Assembly: GCF_954871325.1 (NCBI RefSeq)
Contig: NC_088778.1
Span: 16,457,666-16,521,665, forward strand
Source of the DNA: Gordionus sp. m RMFG-2023
Lineage: Eukaryota > Nematomorpha > Gordioida > Chordodea > Parachordodidae
Length of the DNA stretch: 64,000 nucleotides
Reading direction: 5' to 3'
Part shown: one piece after another, positions 33,291-45,205 of the stretch
How the letters are laid out: every line of letters begins with the position of its first letter
How positions within the stretch are numbered: the first letter of the stretch is position 1
Notes under the pieces: generated by a model
Database searches by the model: none
What the model saw: only the letters and a program-made list of their open reading frames with translations
What the model was told of the DNA's origin: nothing
Position numbers and translations under genes: made by a program

Positions 33291-34109
33291 TTTACCCATT
33301 AGCGTCACAAAAAAATCTTATATGTTCAAAAATACCTACCTATTATGATAATTATCATTTTTCCAGGGAACATCTTCATTGAATTTATAATATAATATCT
33401 TTACAATATAAATTATATTATAACCCTTTTGTGTCCAAAAATTTCAAAAATCTTAAAAAATAACGCATATGACAATTGTCGCATTAAAAAAAGTTTGACA
33501 TAAATATTAATAAAAAAATAATTTAGAAAAACCACCTCTTTTAATATACTTAAAATATAGATATATTTATAAAAAAAATTATTTAGAAAAAGAAAAACCA
33601 GTATATATTCTTAAAATATAGATATATTAATAAAAAAATTATTTAGAAAAATATAATAAAATAAACTTAAAATATAGATATATTTATAAAAATAATATAA
33701 AAATACTATAGAAGATTTGACCTAAAAGATTATTTATTTATGATAAAATTAACAAAAGTATTTCTTAAAAAAGTTAAAAATTTATTAAAAAAATCAACAA
33801 AATATGTTTCAATATTTTTGTTCAAAAATTATTTTTTGCTTAAAATTTTTAGCTCGAAAATATGAATTTTTTTTTATTTAAAAAAAATCAAATAAATAAA
33901 TCCATTTTTATTATAAGATCAAAACATATTTGAAATAAAATTTAAAAAATTTTTTTGTTTGCTAATAATAAAATATTAACATTAAATATAAATAAAATAA
34001 ATTATTTCACTAAAAATAAATAAATAAAATTCTACATTATTATTTAAAATATCTAATAACATAAAAATAAATTTTGACTCTAAATTTAAATTAAACTCAA
34101 GCTAACCTC

Positions 34110-34325
34110 TGAGTCCACTAAGTGAGCCGACTAAGCGAGCCGACTAAGTGAGCCGACTAAGTGAGCCGACTAAGCGAGCCGACTAAGTGAGCCGACTAAG
34201 CGAGCCGACTAAGTGAGCCGACTAAGCGAGCCGACTAAGCGAGCCGACTAAGCGAGCCGACTAAGTGAGCCGACTAAGTGAGCCGACTAAGCGAGCCGAC
34301 TAAGTGAGCCGACTAAATGAGTCGA
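34110..34325 (-). repeat. 13-bp array, right arm of the fold-back, about 16 copies
   Basis: Unit AGCGAGCCGACTA or AGTGAGCCGACTA, the inverse of the left array. Units differ mainly by C/T at one CpG position. Confidence 0.92.
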
Positions 34326-37300
34326 CTAATGCGGCTAATTTAGTTGACTCGAGTCTGAGCCGTTTTATCGACTAGAAACTAGGCTCGAGTCGTAGCTAAG
34401 TCGACTCGGCTTAGCCGTTTAACAACACTAGTTATAATGACGAATTTGGAGCCTATGAGGAACTCCTGAAACTTCTTCACTGCATATACTATTGCTAAAG
34501 CCTCTCTCTCGATATTTGTATAGTTAATTTCTGCTTTCAATAAAGTTCTCGATGCGTATGCTATAGGCATCTCCTTGCCATTTCCTTCTATATGAAATAA
34601 TAAAGCACCTAAACCTTTTTTCGAAGCATCCGTCGCGATACCTATCGGCAAATCTGGATTGTAATAATTTAACGATGGTGGTGTACTAATTAGATTCTTC
34701 AAATCCTCATAACATCTTTGATGTACGTCATTCCACAAAAATTTTTTTTTATTTACGATCTTGTATAATGGATCCGCTAAATCCGCAAAATTACATAAAA
34801 ATTTTCGGTAATAACTAGCCATGTCCAAAAACGTTGCAAGTTCTTCTTTGGTTGTTGGTACTGGCATGTCCGTAATGGCCTTTATCTTTTCCCCATTCGG
34901 ATGAATCCCCTTATCATCGATGTCGTGTCCTAGAAATCGTATTTCTTTCTTGAAAAATATACTCTTCGTAAAATTAGGTATTAGTCCGTATTTTGAGATT
35001 CTGTCAAAAACCAATTTTATGTTTTTCATTTGTTTTTCGTCATCATCACCAGTAATTAATAAGTCATCAATGTAGAAAATAACCTCTTTTAAATCACCAA
35101 AAATTTTGTCCATAGTCTGTTGAAAAATAGCTGATGATGTCTTTAAACCGAAAGGAAGTATGGTGAATCTAAAGTAGCCTCTATGCGTGGATATGGTGAG
35201 AAGATTTCTTGATTCTTTGTGAATTGGTATTTGAAGGAAAGCATTCTTAAAATCTATTTTTGTAAACTTCTTACCTTTTGACAGCTTTGATATAAGGTCA
35301 TTGATTCTTGGAATTGGGTATTTGAAGTCTACCAGTGCAGGATTGATTGTGCTCTTGAAGTCTACGCAAAGCCTCAATGTACCATCGCTCTTATAAACAG
35401 GTGTGAGCGGACTCGCCCAGCGTACGTCGTCCACTGGCTCGATTATCTTGTCATCGATCGACTTCTGCAACTCCTTTGTTAACAAATCATGTCGTTTATA
35501 TGGCACTCGTTTTGGCGGTATTATTTTTGGTATAGCGTCCTGTTTAAGATAAAGTTTAACATAACTGCGATTTATAGGCTTTTTGTCAACTTTGGTTTTA
35601 CATTCGTTTATCATCTTTTGTATTGCATCATCATATTTTCTTCGACATGGTTTACAAATTGATCTAATATGTTGCCAAACGCTTTTAACCATGTCCTACC
35701 TAACAGCGGTATTTTATTGCTCTGCACTACGTGTATGTTCAAGGTCTCTGTCTTGTTTCCATATTTTGCCTTGATGTCAACGGTGCCCAACACCTTTATA
35801 ATTCTCCCATCGTAGCCCATAAGTTTTGTTTCCGATTTCTTTAATGTTTTAATACCAATTTTTCTTGCAACACTTATTGGTAGTATTGAGAATCTTGATC
35901 CCGTGTCTATCTGTAATTCAATTGGCACATCATTAAGGTGAATCGTGATTTTATATGCGTCATATGCTTTGTTATTATCATCATCAAGATTATTTATATC
36001 CAAATTAAAAAGACTATATTCTTCTTTTTCAATTTTATCACAATTTACATCCTTTATTTCCTTTATTTCTTCTATATTGACCGTATTTACTTTATTTGAG
36101 TATCGCCGTTGATTATTGTCATTATTTCGGTATCTGTTATTATTATACGATTGATTGTAGTTTTGGTTGCAATTCTGATTGTAGTTACGATTATAACTTT
36201 GATCGTAATTCTGATTATATCTTGGTATGTATCTTGAATCATTAATATTTCTATCATTGTATATATCATAATTACGCCTATCGTTATAATTATCATTATT
36301 GAATCTCGATCTTAGCGCTCTGTCATTATATTGATATCTATGATTAAAGTTATTTTGATACCGCGGATTGAAATTGTTACGATAACGTGAATCATAATTG
36401 TTTCCTTGAAACCTCTGCCAATTATCGCATCTAGGTGTCCACTGCCGTCTAAACCCATTATCATTTGAAGTACATGCCAATCTATTGTTACCATCGTATT
36501 TCACCAGTTGATTATCCGAACTTATCCTCTTGACTTCGACCTCATCTATCGCTCACCGTGGTTCCTGCTTCAATTTTTATATTTTCAATTTTATTTAAAA
36601 TATCGTCACACGCTTCTTTCTCTTCTATATCTGCTGCTACCTTTAGTATCATATCTATATTTACATTTTCCATTTTAGAAATTCTCTGCCTGATTTTCTT
36701 ACTTATCGATGAAAGCCTTATTTTTTCTATTGCTCTCTCAAAGTCTTTATACTTACATTTAGTATTTAAACCACATACTCAAGTTACCCAGGCCTGAAAT
36801 TTTTCACCTGGATTTTGCACCGCCGCCGCAAAATCAACCTTGTAACTGTCCATAGATTTTTCAGGGTGTAGAAGTTTAAACTTCTCGATTAAATTTGTAA
36901 GATTAGAGAACTCGGACGATGTACAGATTGCCTCTAGATTTAAGTACTCGTCTTCTGGTAATCTGTTTGTGAAAATACTCGCTTTTTCCGCTTCCGTCCA
37001 TTGGCTATCTTTTAATACGGAATCGAATCTTTTAAAAAAAAACTCAACGTTCCCTGTAAACGCCGGTACGTCAACACTAACGGTTTCATAATGTATATTA
37101 TTTATAATGATCGTTTATTTCACATCTTATTTATATCATATATCACACGGAAAAAAAAATATATTTATATACGTCTATAAAATTGAATAATACAAGCTAA
37201 TAAATTTATCTGGTAGCGTTGGTCAAATGATTCAGTCTCGTTGATAGCATTGAGCATTAAAAAAGAATGTCTCGTGTATAAACGGAATGGATTTGTGCGT

Positions 37301-37432
37301 CGAAGTATTGCAATGTTGCCTGATATTAAAGCGTGATGGACATCTTATAATCATGATGTATCGAATCGCTCTGTCATATTGTAACTATAAACTGAGACTA
37401 TTATAAGAATTGTAAACGTCACGTTGCCACCA

Positions 37433-37834
37433 TATAAGAACTTACGATTTCTCGGATACGTGATAAGGATGAGATTTTATAATTTAAAGTTGACACATTT
37501 TTAAACATTAATTAATACGATTTAAAGCTGAAACATTTAAAACACAAATATTTAATTTATCTTTTTTATTATAACATATAAAATTCAAAACTGTAATATA
37601 ACAAAAAAACATAACAATATATACAAAAAATTATAATATATCAATATCCTACAGTTATGTCTTTCAAATATAATCTATTTACATTTTATCGTTATACATC
37701 CATTTCAAATCATTTTTAACTTTTTACCTTTAAATTGATTTTTACTTTTACATTTAAATCGATTTTAACTTTTACATAAAATATTTCATTATCACCTCGA
37801 GTGATTTTATTTAAATTATTTCCACAATATAACA
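37433..37834 (-). repeat. 5' LTR of the 28937-37834 element
   Basis: Direct repeat of 28937-29324. The interior side on the minus strand continues TGGTGGCAACGTGACG, a primer-binding site candidate without tRNA assignment. Confidence 0.92.
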
Positions 37835-38210
37835 CCTACACTAAATTAAAATTTAAAATAATTCTTATCTTTTTAATATTTATGTATAATCCATTTAAAA
37901 GAATTACTCTTTCTTTGAGCTGCATGCATTATTCTCAGAGTTGTTAAAGTAGCGCGCTACTTAGCGCGCTATCTTTTTTGGTAGCTATAGCTAATAGCGG
38001 CTACTTTTTTTAAAATTATTTAATTTTTTAGCGCGCTACTTTTAAAAAATATAATGAATGTAAGTATAAGCACGAATTTAAATATAATACCATAATCAAT
38101 TATAATTTTTATGATTTATTATTTAATTTTGAAATTGAAATATATTTTCAATTTGTAATTAATATTTTCAATTTGTATTATAAACCTAAATCACCTGTTA
38201 ATAATTTAAA

Positions 38211-40390
38211 ATGGCATCGCATATGGATATCCAAATCGTTGAAAGTGATTCAGAGTCAGACAATGATATTAATGAAATGGAAGATACCAGGGAAGAAAAT
38301 AATATTTATAGCAATACTTTTCCATTCCCTAGATTTCAAAAATTTTTCAAGATAGATATTAAAACAAAAACTGGCTTCAAATTTATATGTTTAAAATGTA
38401 GAAAAAATATTTCCTCAAATCAATCCAGTAGCCAGTGTCTACATGACAGGATTTTCCCTGGATGCAACTCCCTTCCTCAAAAACCTTTGCCTACCCCCCT
38501 AAAAAATCCCCCCCCCCCTTATTATCATTATTTTCACCTATTTATTTATTGATACTCTTTTCAAAGAATTTATAAAGGATAACTTAAATTAATCTATCTC
38601 TACTACCAACTATCGATATTTTGTGAATATAAAGAATTTATTTTTTAGATAATAAATTCAATTAAAACCTCCATTATTTACAATTTATTAATTATTATGG
38701 CATTATGAGCTTGCTGAAATATCGAAACCTTTTAAATTACATTTAAAAGGATAGTTTATTTGGAAAACAATGTGTATGATTGTTTGCAATATATAGATTT
38801 GGTCGATGAATTGTATTATAATAATAGTATAATAAAAGTATTAATTTTTACAGCAATAAATTTTGTCCTATATCTCAACTTTTAATAGATAACCCCCAAA
38901 AAATTTATCCTACCCCCAATAAAGCAGATTACCCCCTATCCCCTCAAAAAATAGGATGCATACTGTTCCTACCCCTCCCGCTCATGTAGACGCTGCCAGT
39001 AGCTATAACCTCAAGAAGAAGAAACACCTAAAGGTAAATTATCATTTTTACATAAAATAATAATATTTATTTTATAAGACTTCATGCTAATAGTTTTAAG
39101 AAAGTTGAACAACATTTAAATAAATTTGACATAGGTGAATCTACATCCAAAAAGACTTAATTCCATTCAGACAAAATTAATAAATAATACAAATGCTAAT
39201 AATTCTCAGAAATTAACTGATATAGTTATTGTGGATTTTATAATTGATACAGTTCAGCCAATGTCCTTGGTTGATAATTCACCATTTACTATGATGATTA
39301 AAACTTTATCACCTGGTACAACTATTTTATGTCGCCAGAAACTTGTGAATAAAATAGCAGATAAGTTTAAAGTGATGAAAGATGCTTTAATAGTAGAATT
39401 ATCAGAGATATCTCATATATGTACCACAGCAGATAGTTGGACACATAACAGAAAGTAAACACTTATTTATATTTATAAATTGATCTGATTAAATATTTTT
39501 AGAGCTTATTTGGGAATCACAGGCCATTGGTTAGACCCTAGGACTTTAAAAAGAAGATCAGTAGCATTAGCCCTCAAAAGGATAATAGGATGCCAGACTT
39601 ACGATGTACTTGCAAATAAAATTATTGACGTCCATAAGTCTTTTAGGATTCATAATAAAGTTTGCAAGATAGTGACCGATAATGGGTCCAATTAGCTGAA
39701 GGCCTTCAGTATTATAAATTAATTTTTAAAATATTTAGAGTAATAAAATTAAATCAAGTAATAGTTAGGTTATTAATTAAATTTTTCAGTATTTATTTAA
39801 AAGTTGTTTAATATTTCACATTATATATAGAATTTTTATTAACTAAATACATACATATTTTAGTAATATTATATCATAATTTATATCAAATTATATAAAA
39901 ATTAGTGAATTTAACTAATAAAATTTACAACAGAGATAGATTATTTCATTAGTTTTTATTGCACAGTGTCATTGAGCTTAACATTTAATATGATATGGTT
40001 ATTGAATATTTCATGGATGATTAGATTTTTACCATATTTATTTCTTATTGATTAATATCCATCAATTTATATACAGTACAGGGAATTCAATGTATTCATT
40101 TGATAAAATATTTTTACTTAGTTACATCATAATTCCTGAGGTTTAAAATTTAGAATAGCAACCTAATGATTTTACCACTCCATTTTTGATAAATATCACT
40201 ACACATTTCTATTAAAAACGGGATGAATAATTTAATCTATTTAATATGAATATAGAATATTTGGTGAGGATAATGCTGAAGGTGAGACACAGAGAGATTA
40301 TTTAGTAAGGCAAAACTGATACTTTCTGATCGTCGCTCTAGACTTGGGGATGATAATATTGAAATGATTTTATTATTAAAATTCAACAAA
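38211..40390 (+). pseudogene. hAT transposase (BED finger type), internally deleted
   Basis: Starts MASHMDIQIVESDSESDNDI at 38211, an acidic leader. A BED-type finger follows (TGFKFICLKCRKNISSNQSS), split by the nested MITE and resuming at 39004 with YNLKKKKHLK. Segment 39135-39453 carries LVDNSPFTMMIKTLSPGTTI and ICTTADSWTHNRK. An intron of about 50 nt (GTAAAC..TTTTTAG, about 39457-39502) leads to AYLGITGHWLDPRTLKRRSV and CKIVTDNGSN, the first and second catalytic Asp regions of hAT transposases. The frame then stops at 39695. A relic of the C-terminus (LSDRRSRLGDDNIEMIL) appears near 40320-40370. The domains between about 39700 and 40300 are gone or unrecognisable. Confidence 0.85.
38433..38995. 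mobile_element. MITE (CAGTGTCTACATGA ends) with perfect 8-bp duplication
   Basis: 563 bp. Inverted ends CAGTGTCTACATGA and TCATGTAGACGCTG. The duplication CCAGTAGC lies at 38425-38432 and 38996-39003. Poly-C and CCCCTCCC tracts lie near both ends. Non-coding. Removing it rejoins the BED finger exon of the surrounding hAT. A single related end lies at 2906. Confidence 0.94.
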
Positions 40391-40695
40391 TTACCATAAA
40401 TATTTAAAATTTATTACATAAATTATTTTATAATCAAAATTAACTATGTTTTAATATTTATAAATGTTGATTTTTATATATTATTTACTATTCAATTACA
40501 TTATATGCAAAATAAAAAAAAATTGTTTTTAAATTTTTTTTATAAAAAATAGCCTAAAAGTAGCTAAAGCTACTTTTTAAAAATAGTAGCTAAAGCTACT
40601 TTTTAAAAATAGTAGCTAATAGTGTTTTTTTGACAAATAGCGATAGCGGTAGCGCGCTACTTTTAAAAGTAGCGATTAACAACTCTGATTATTCT

Positions 40696-41320
40696 TCGTT
40701 AATTTATGAACTTTTGTGATTGATATATATATTATTTCATTCATTTAATAATGATTTAAAATAATCTTCCCACATTTTTTATATATTAGGATTAATTTTA
40801 TATCAATTCTTATTATTTCTTGTTATACATTCTAAATCTTAATTGTTTTATATATGTTTTTATTTTTTATTTATATGGAAGGCTTAGAAAAAAATAAAAA
40901 TAAGTTAGCAAAATATTTATATAATTAAAAAATAAAATATTTATTAGAATTAAATAAAAGCTTGGTATATTTTTACAATAACCTAAATATAATAATATGA
41001 AAATGTAATATATTTTTAAAAAAATAAGTAAAATATGTTAACTGTTGATAATGCAATGGTCTGCTGATAGTGAACTTGATCCTATAATAGTTGCCCACGG
41101 CTAAAAATCGATAGCATTTGACTAAATCTCGCATCTGCCACTAAAGGTTTGATCTTAAAAAATTGGAGCATAGGAGTGAGACAAAATGAAAATAATTTTT
41201 CTTTTTTTATTGCTAAAATAAAATAATATCGAAAAATATGAATATTGGTTATTGTATTAAAATTTATATCTGATTCGGTTTTAAATATACTTGCATTTTG
41301 GTCCACCATATAAAAATCGT
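40696..41320. other. AT-rich DNA, no gene seen
   Basis: An 82-codon minus-strand frame at 41082-41330 resembles nothing recognised. No element ends were found. Confidence 0.4.
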
Positions 41321-41489
41321 AAATTCCCAAAACAGAAAAAGAAGCAGAATTAGAATGGATAATTAAATTGTTATATATATATAAAATGAATACTATAAGA
41401 AATTATTAAACGTTTACTTTAAAATCGTTTTTGAACATTTGGAAAGAAAAAAATTTGCTGAAATTGTGCTTAAGGTTAAATTTCCACCA

Positions 41490-42801
41490 AGGTTAGCTTA
41501 ACAATTTTCTCATTAATGGTGAATATTTGTGCAGATATTCAACAATCTCACTTAATTTTATTTCTTCTAATAATTTCCTTTCTACCGACATCATTAAAAA
41601 GGCTTCTAAATAATCCTGCCAAATATTAGCTCGCAGTCTATTTTTAATTTTGCTAAAGATTCGTTCACAATTTACTTGTGAAAAAGACAGTGACGAAGCG
41701 TCAAGTTTACTACTAGGGAAACAATCAAAAAAAATTTTTACTTTTATTTTAGTCAAACTCAAAAAACATTAAGATTTATAAATAATTGGTATTCGTCTTT
41801 GTTTTTGAGTAAAATGATCAAGTACTGCATTATAAAAGTTATCGTATATTTTAAATTTTTTAATAATTTTTTTTCAATCGAAATCAAAGATAGATTCGAA
41901 ATCGATTTTGGCTCATCCTGTTTCTGCAATAAGATTTGATTCTTTTTAAAGATGAAAAACTCCGCTCTGCACTTGCTATTGTTGAAGCCAAGGTTAAGAT
42001 AAATTTGCATAATTTAAAAAACTCTTTAAAACTTTTTATCAAATCGGTGCATATAATTCAAGTATTTCATTAACATTCTTTTTCTCTCTAATTTCAACAT
42101 CCAGAAACACACCTTTAATTCGGTTTCCAGCGTGTGTAAGTCGAAAAATTGAAAATAAGGAAATAGAATTAATCAACATTTTGAATATTGCTTGTAGTCC
42201 AATAAAAACTGCACTATTTCTAAATGATGTTTCATTAGTTAATTTTCTTCCGCGAGCAAATAAATTAATTCAATATAATTTCCTCTATTTACTGAATTAG
42301 AAGATTCATTATCACCACGGAATACGAGCTCCTGAATTCCAAGTTAACATAGAGTTGATCAATATTTTCAATATTTCTCTATTTTATTTGACTTTAGAAT
42401 TATTCTGCTCGATTGATATTTTGCGCATCGAATCTATCATATTTTCAATACGATTTTGGCTAAATGTTTTTAATTGAATCATCGACTCAAATGAGCGTTT
42501 GATTCTTTGCCGTTTAACTGCCTTTGAAAAATTATTCATATCCGATTATCACTCCAATCATATCTTTCCTTTGGGAATGACCAACAATATAGAAAATTAG
42601 AAAATTCACATCTAGTGAGCCATTCATATTTTTCATATTTATCAATAGAAAAATTACGGATGCATGATTTCTTTTTTTTAAGTTTTGTAAAATTGGTATT
42701 GGTCTTCCTTTTTCAATAATCAATTTTTTGGCATCAAAATTTCTTGAGCTAAATGATAATGTTAATAAATTTTCAATAATACAATTACAATTATTAAACA
42801 T
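41490..42801 (-). pseudogene. Decayed hAT transposase (KIAA1586-like), minus strand
   Basis: The C-terminal frame 41762-41493 reads LSFSQVNCERIFSKIKNRLR followed by YLEAFLMMSVER, a good match to the hAT dimerisation region (s-a-cER-FS-ik-rl-r..l....L). Upstream frames at 42010-41759 and 42801-42532 are in the same orientation; the last contains FLLINMKNMNGSLDVNFLIF and probably stands for the N-terminal region. The parts between are shattered. A second, worse copy lies at 18780-19560. Terminal repeats were not found. Confidence 0.65.
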
Positions 42802-42999
42802 TAATTAAAGATTTTAAAAACGAAAAATTTTTTATTTTAAAAAAGTAAGGAAAAAAATATTATATAAAAAAATTTCTTTCTCTTTTATTTATTAAAAATA
42901 AGCATTTTTTTATTTGCTTCCCCAATGCTTATTTTTTAATGGTAAAATTACACAATACCATGCCATGATTTTCTCTTTATTTATTAAAAAAAATGAGCA

Positions 43000-43145
43000 A
43001 TATAAAAATAATAGTAAATTTTTTAACGTAGTAAAAATAATAGTAACTTTTTTAACGTAGTAAAAATAATAGTATTTCTTAATATAGTAAAAATAATATT
43101 AATCTTTTTAACGTTATAAAAATTATATGAATCTTTTTAACGAAG
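43000..43145 (+). repeat. Tandem repeat, unit about 30 bp, 5 copies
   Basis: The unit is close to AGTAAAAATAATAGTA followed by TTTTTTAACGT; it degenerates to the right. Confidence 0.75.
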
Positions 43146-43249
43146 TCAGTTTAGATTATTTAGCATAGTACAAAGATTATATTAAGTTTATTTAAAAATT
43201 TTGTAAAAAAAATTTCAAGGTCAGCAATGCTTCCATTCCATTGTTTCTA

Positions 43250-44600
43250 TGGACGCTTTGTCACTAGAAAAAGATAAAGTGATTAGATATTCATATACTA
43301 CATTATATATATTGGTACATGCAGATTAACGTCTCATATAATTGCATTTGGTTAAAAAATCTCCAAACTTTCTTTCATAGAATCTTGAAATTTTTTCCTT
43401 TCTGATGTGTAAGTAAAGCTATATATTCTAGAGAACGAAATTAGTTCTTATCTACTTTTGCTAATGAAGAGATTTTTTTCAAAGCCTCTATAATTATCTT
43501 CCCTATTATTTTCATCAAAACTTCTAGGATGGAAATATTGAGCATCAGTTATTAAATGTTGATTTTTCGAAAATCTTTTTGTAAAACTAGTTATTATCTG
43601 ATCAATGATATCGCGAAACACTTCAATTTTGTAAATTTAATGGGAGTCGTTTGGAGTTGATATCTGAGCAGTCCTCAAAACACATCTTCTTTTACAACTA
43701 ACTCTACGCTACGATATTTCAGTTCCCATGCATATGTCATTAGGTATCATCAAATCGGCCAAATCTTTGTTGATAGATGCCATATTTGTAGCTTTCATAT
43801 GTATTGAGAGGAAATTAATAGAATTTAAAGAAAATTTGTTGATAAAAAAATTTGTGCCGTTAGGAGGGTTTTAAATTTGCATAACTTTTCTAATAAAGCC
43901 CAGCTTTTGAAATCGTTTTTGCATCAAAAGATTTTTTATTATATATAATGTAAAACACTAATTTTAGTACATATTAGCGCATCTTTTTCATTAAACATCC
44001 AAAAAATGCTTTCTCGCCCACCATATTATTTCCCCAATTTTGAAGCCTTTTTAATTTTTTTGAACCAATAAGCTGGTTATTCAATTCCTTTAATCTTCCA
44101 TTCTTTTATAAGATTCATTAAAAAATGTCGCAAGCCTATTCAGTAATCCAAATGGATTTTTCGCTTTGAGATCATCACATGTGTAAACACATAAGTTAAG
44201 AATGTGGCTATAGCACCAAATATATATACTGTCTAGCACTTCTTGCTTAATTTGAACTTGCAAGCCAACATATTCACTTCTCATGTTAGCTGCACCATTA
44301 AAAGATTCTCCAATTATGTTATTTAATAGCCCTTGTTTAGAGAAACAGGAGCTTAATAAATCAAAAAGTCCGTTACCTGAAGAAATTAGACTGCAAAAAG
44401 TTTTTCTGTAATTTTTCCATAATAAATGTACTGCAAACAAATTGTAGCTGCTGTCCATCTGCAGGTTCACGGGTTGGATTGGATGTTTCTGTAAAAAAAA
44501 CATTTTGTGGAATTGTTTCATTTGAATTTAAATGAAATAAATTTGACTTAATTGAGATCTTTTTCTTTAAATTTTCTTCTTCCATGCATGAAAAACCAGA
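43250..44600 (-). pseudogene. hAT transposase fragment (ZMYM1-like, DUF4371 type)
   Basis: The minus-strand frame 44521-44090 contains LINNIIGESFNGAANM-like text (GESFNGAANMRSEYVGLQ), then SIYIWCYSHILNLCVYTCDD and NRLATFFNESYKRMED. It is collinear with the 5064-4738 exon of the hAT at 3640-9110 (GQSMDGAGNIGVYKGMQ, IYIWCHAHRLNL), but the two are distinct families. Downstream, near 44070-43980, the frame-shifted relic KLKRLQNWGNNMVGEKAFF continues the match. An upstream frame at 44585-44373 may hold the preceding part. The N- and C-termini are not recognisable. Broken by frameshifts and stops. Confidence 0.75.
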
Positions 44601-45039
44601 TATTCAATTAGAATTCATAGATGTAGGTATTTGTAATGGAGATAAAAATGAAGATTTTGTATGTAGATAAAGATGAAGTTTCCTTTAAAGTTAAGGATAG
44701 AATAGGAATGGTATTATCATTTGAAATAAATGATATTGGAATGGAATATTAGGTGAAATTGAATTATCATGTAAAGGTAAAAAAGAATCTGGAGTTTCTG
44801 ATCATATTGTTGATGTAATTGTAGTAGATGTTATATCTTTTGTTGTTAAATATGCTATTTTTTTTAAATTTGTGGTTTGAGTATGAGAAAAATCAGATGA
44901 TATATTAGAAACATGAGCCAAAACTTATAATGGGTGAAGATTCTTCATAAATGTGAAAATTATATAATATAAAAAACTACCAGTAGTCAACTCTATTTTA
45001 TAACTCATACAAAACTCTAAAACTCTCCAAATTTCATAA

Positions 45040-45205
45040 GCCACACTTCAAAAAAAACATGAAAAGTTATTACAATTATAAAATCTTGTCCCTTTTATAC
45101 TTTTTTGGGACAAAGAAATCATGAGATCTGCATGTGATATATAATCAGATTTAAACAAAATAATTTTTAAAAAAATAAATAATTTTAAAAATATGATAAA
45201 TATGA
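45040..45205. repeat. Direct repeat, left copy (with 47868-48035)
   Basis: Matches the right copy over about 160 bp, including ACAATTATAAAATCTTGTCC, GGGACAAAGAAATCATGAGA and TAAATAATTTTAAA. It contains a hairpin: ATCTTGT pairs with ATGAGAT through two wobble pairs, enclosing GTCCC..GGGAC. Confidence 0.75.

Larger units (their letters stand above)
30163..34430. mobile_element. Fold-back transposon with hAT-type ends and giant repeat-built arms
   Basis: 4268 bp. Terminal inverted repeat TAGTGTTGTTAAA at both ends and a perfect 8-bp duplication, GTTATAAT, at 30155-30162 and 34431-34438, both typical of hAT. Almost the whole element is one inverted repeat. The left arm (30163 to about 31925) and right arm (about 32168-34430) pair in the same order: terminal block, 13-bp array, 580-bp AT-rich spacer, then a 119-bp tandem array. 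A loop of about 240 bp (31926-32167) lies at the centre. No frame longer than about 70 codons exists and no transposase trace is visible, so it must move through a partner. Its ends match the hAT-type element at 48238-54148. It inserted in the RNase H region of the surrounding LTR fossil and is younger than it. Confidence 0.93.
28937..37834 (-). mobile_element. Ty3/gypsy LTR retrotransposon fossil, 8.9 kb, with a nested fold-back element
   Basis: LTRs are 28937-29324 and 37433-37834, near identical apart from one short length difference. They run TGTTAT...TTATA on the coding (minus) strand. The 5-bp duplication CCTAC lies at 28932-28936 and 37835-37839. Parts in order on the minus strand: gag capsid-like region about 37.1-36.8 kb; an Asn/Tyr/Arg-rich gag tail and protease (QIDTGSRFSILP) about 36.5-35.7 kb; reverse transcriptase (VDFKSTINP, ILPFGLKTS, VIFYIDDLL) and the start of RNase H (IATDASKKGLGALL) about 35.6-34.4 kb; then, beyond the fold-back insertion, the RNase H end and a pol tail about 30.1-29.5 kb. 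The copy is broken: besides the nested insertion there are about three breaks. LTR similarity suggests modest age. Confidence 0.92.
37936..40687 (+). mobile_element. hAT element with perfect 8-bp duplication and a nested MITE
   Basis: 2752 bp. Inverted ends CAGAGTTGTTAA and TTAACAACTCTG. The perfect duplication ATTATTCT lies at 37928-37935 and 40688-40695. Subterminal GTAGCGCGCTAC and AAGTAGCTAAAGCTACTTTT repeats, themselves palindromic, lie inside both ends. The plus strand carries an interrupted transposase (separate entry), and a 563-bp MITE sits in its first exon. The same family recurs, internally deleted, at 56340-57949. Confidence 0.93.
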
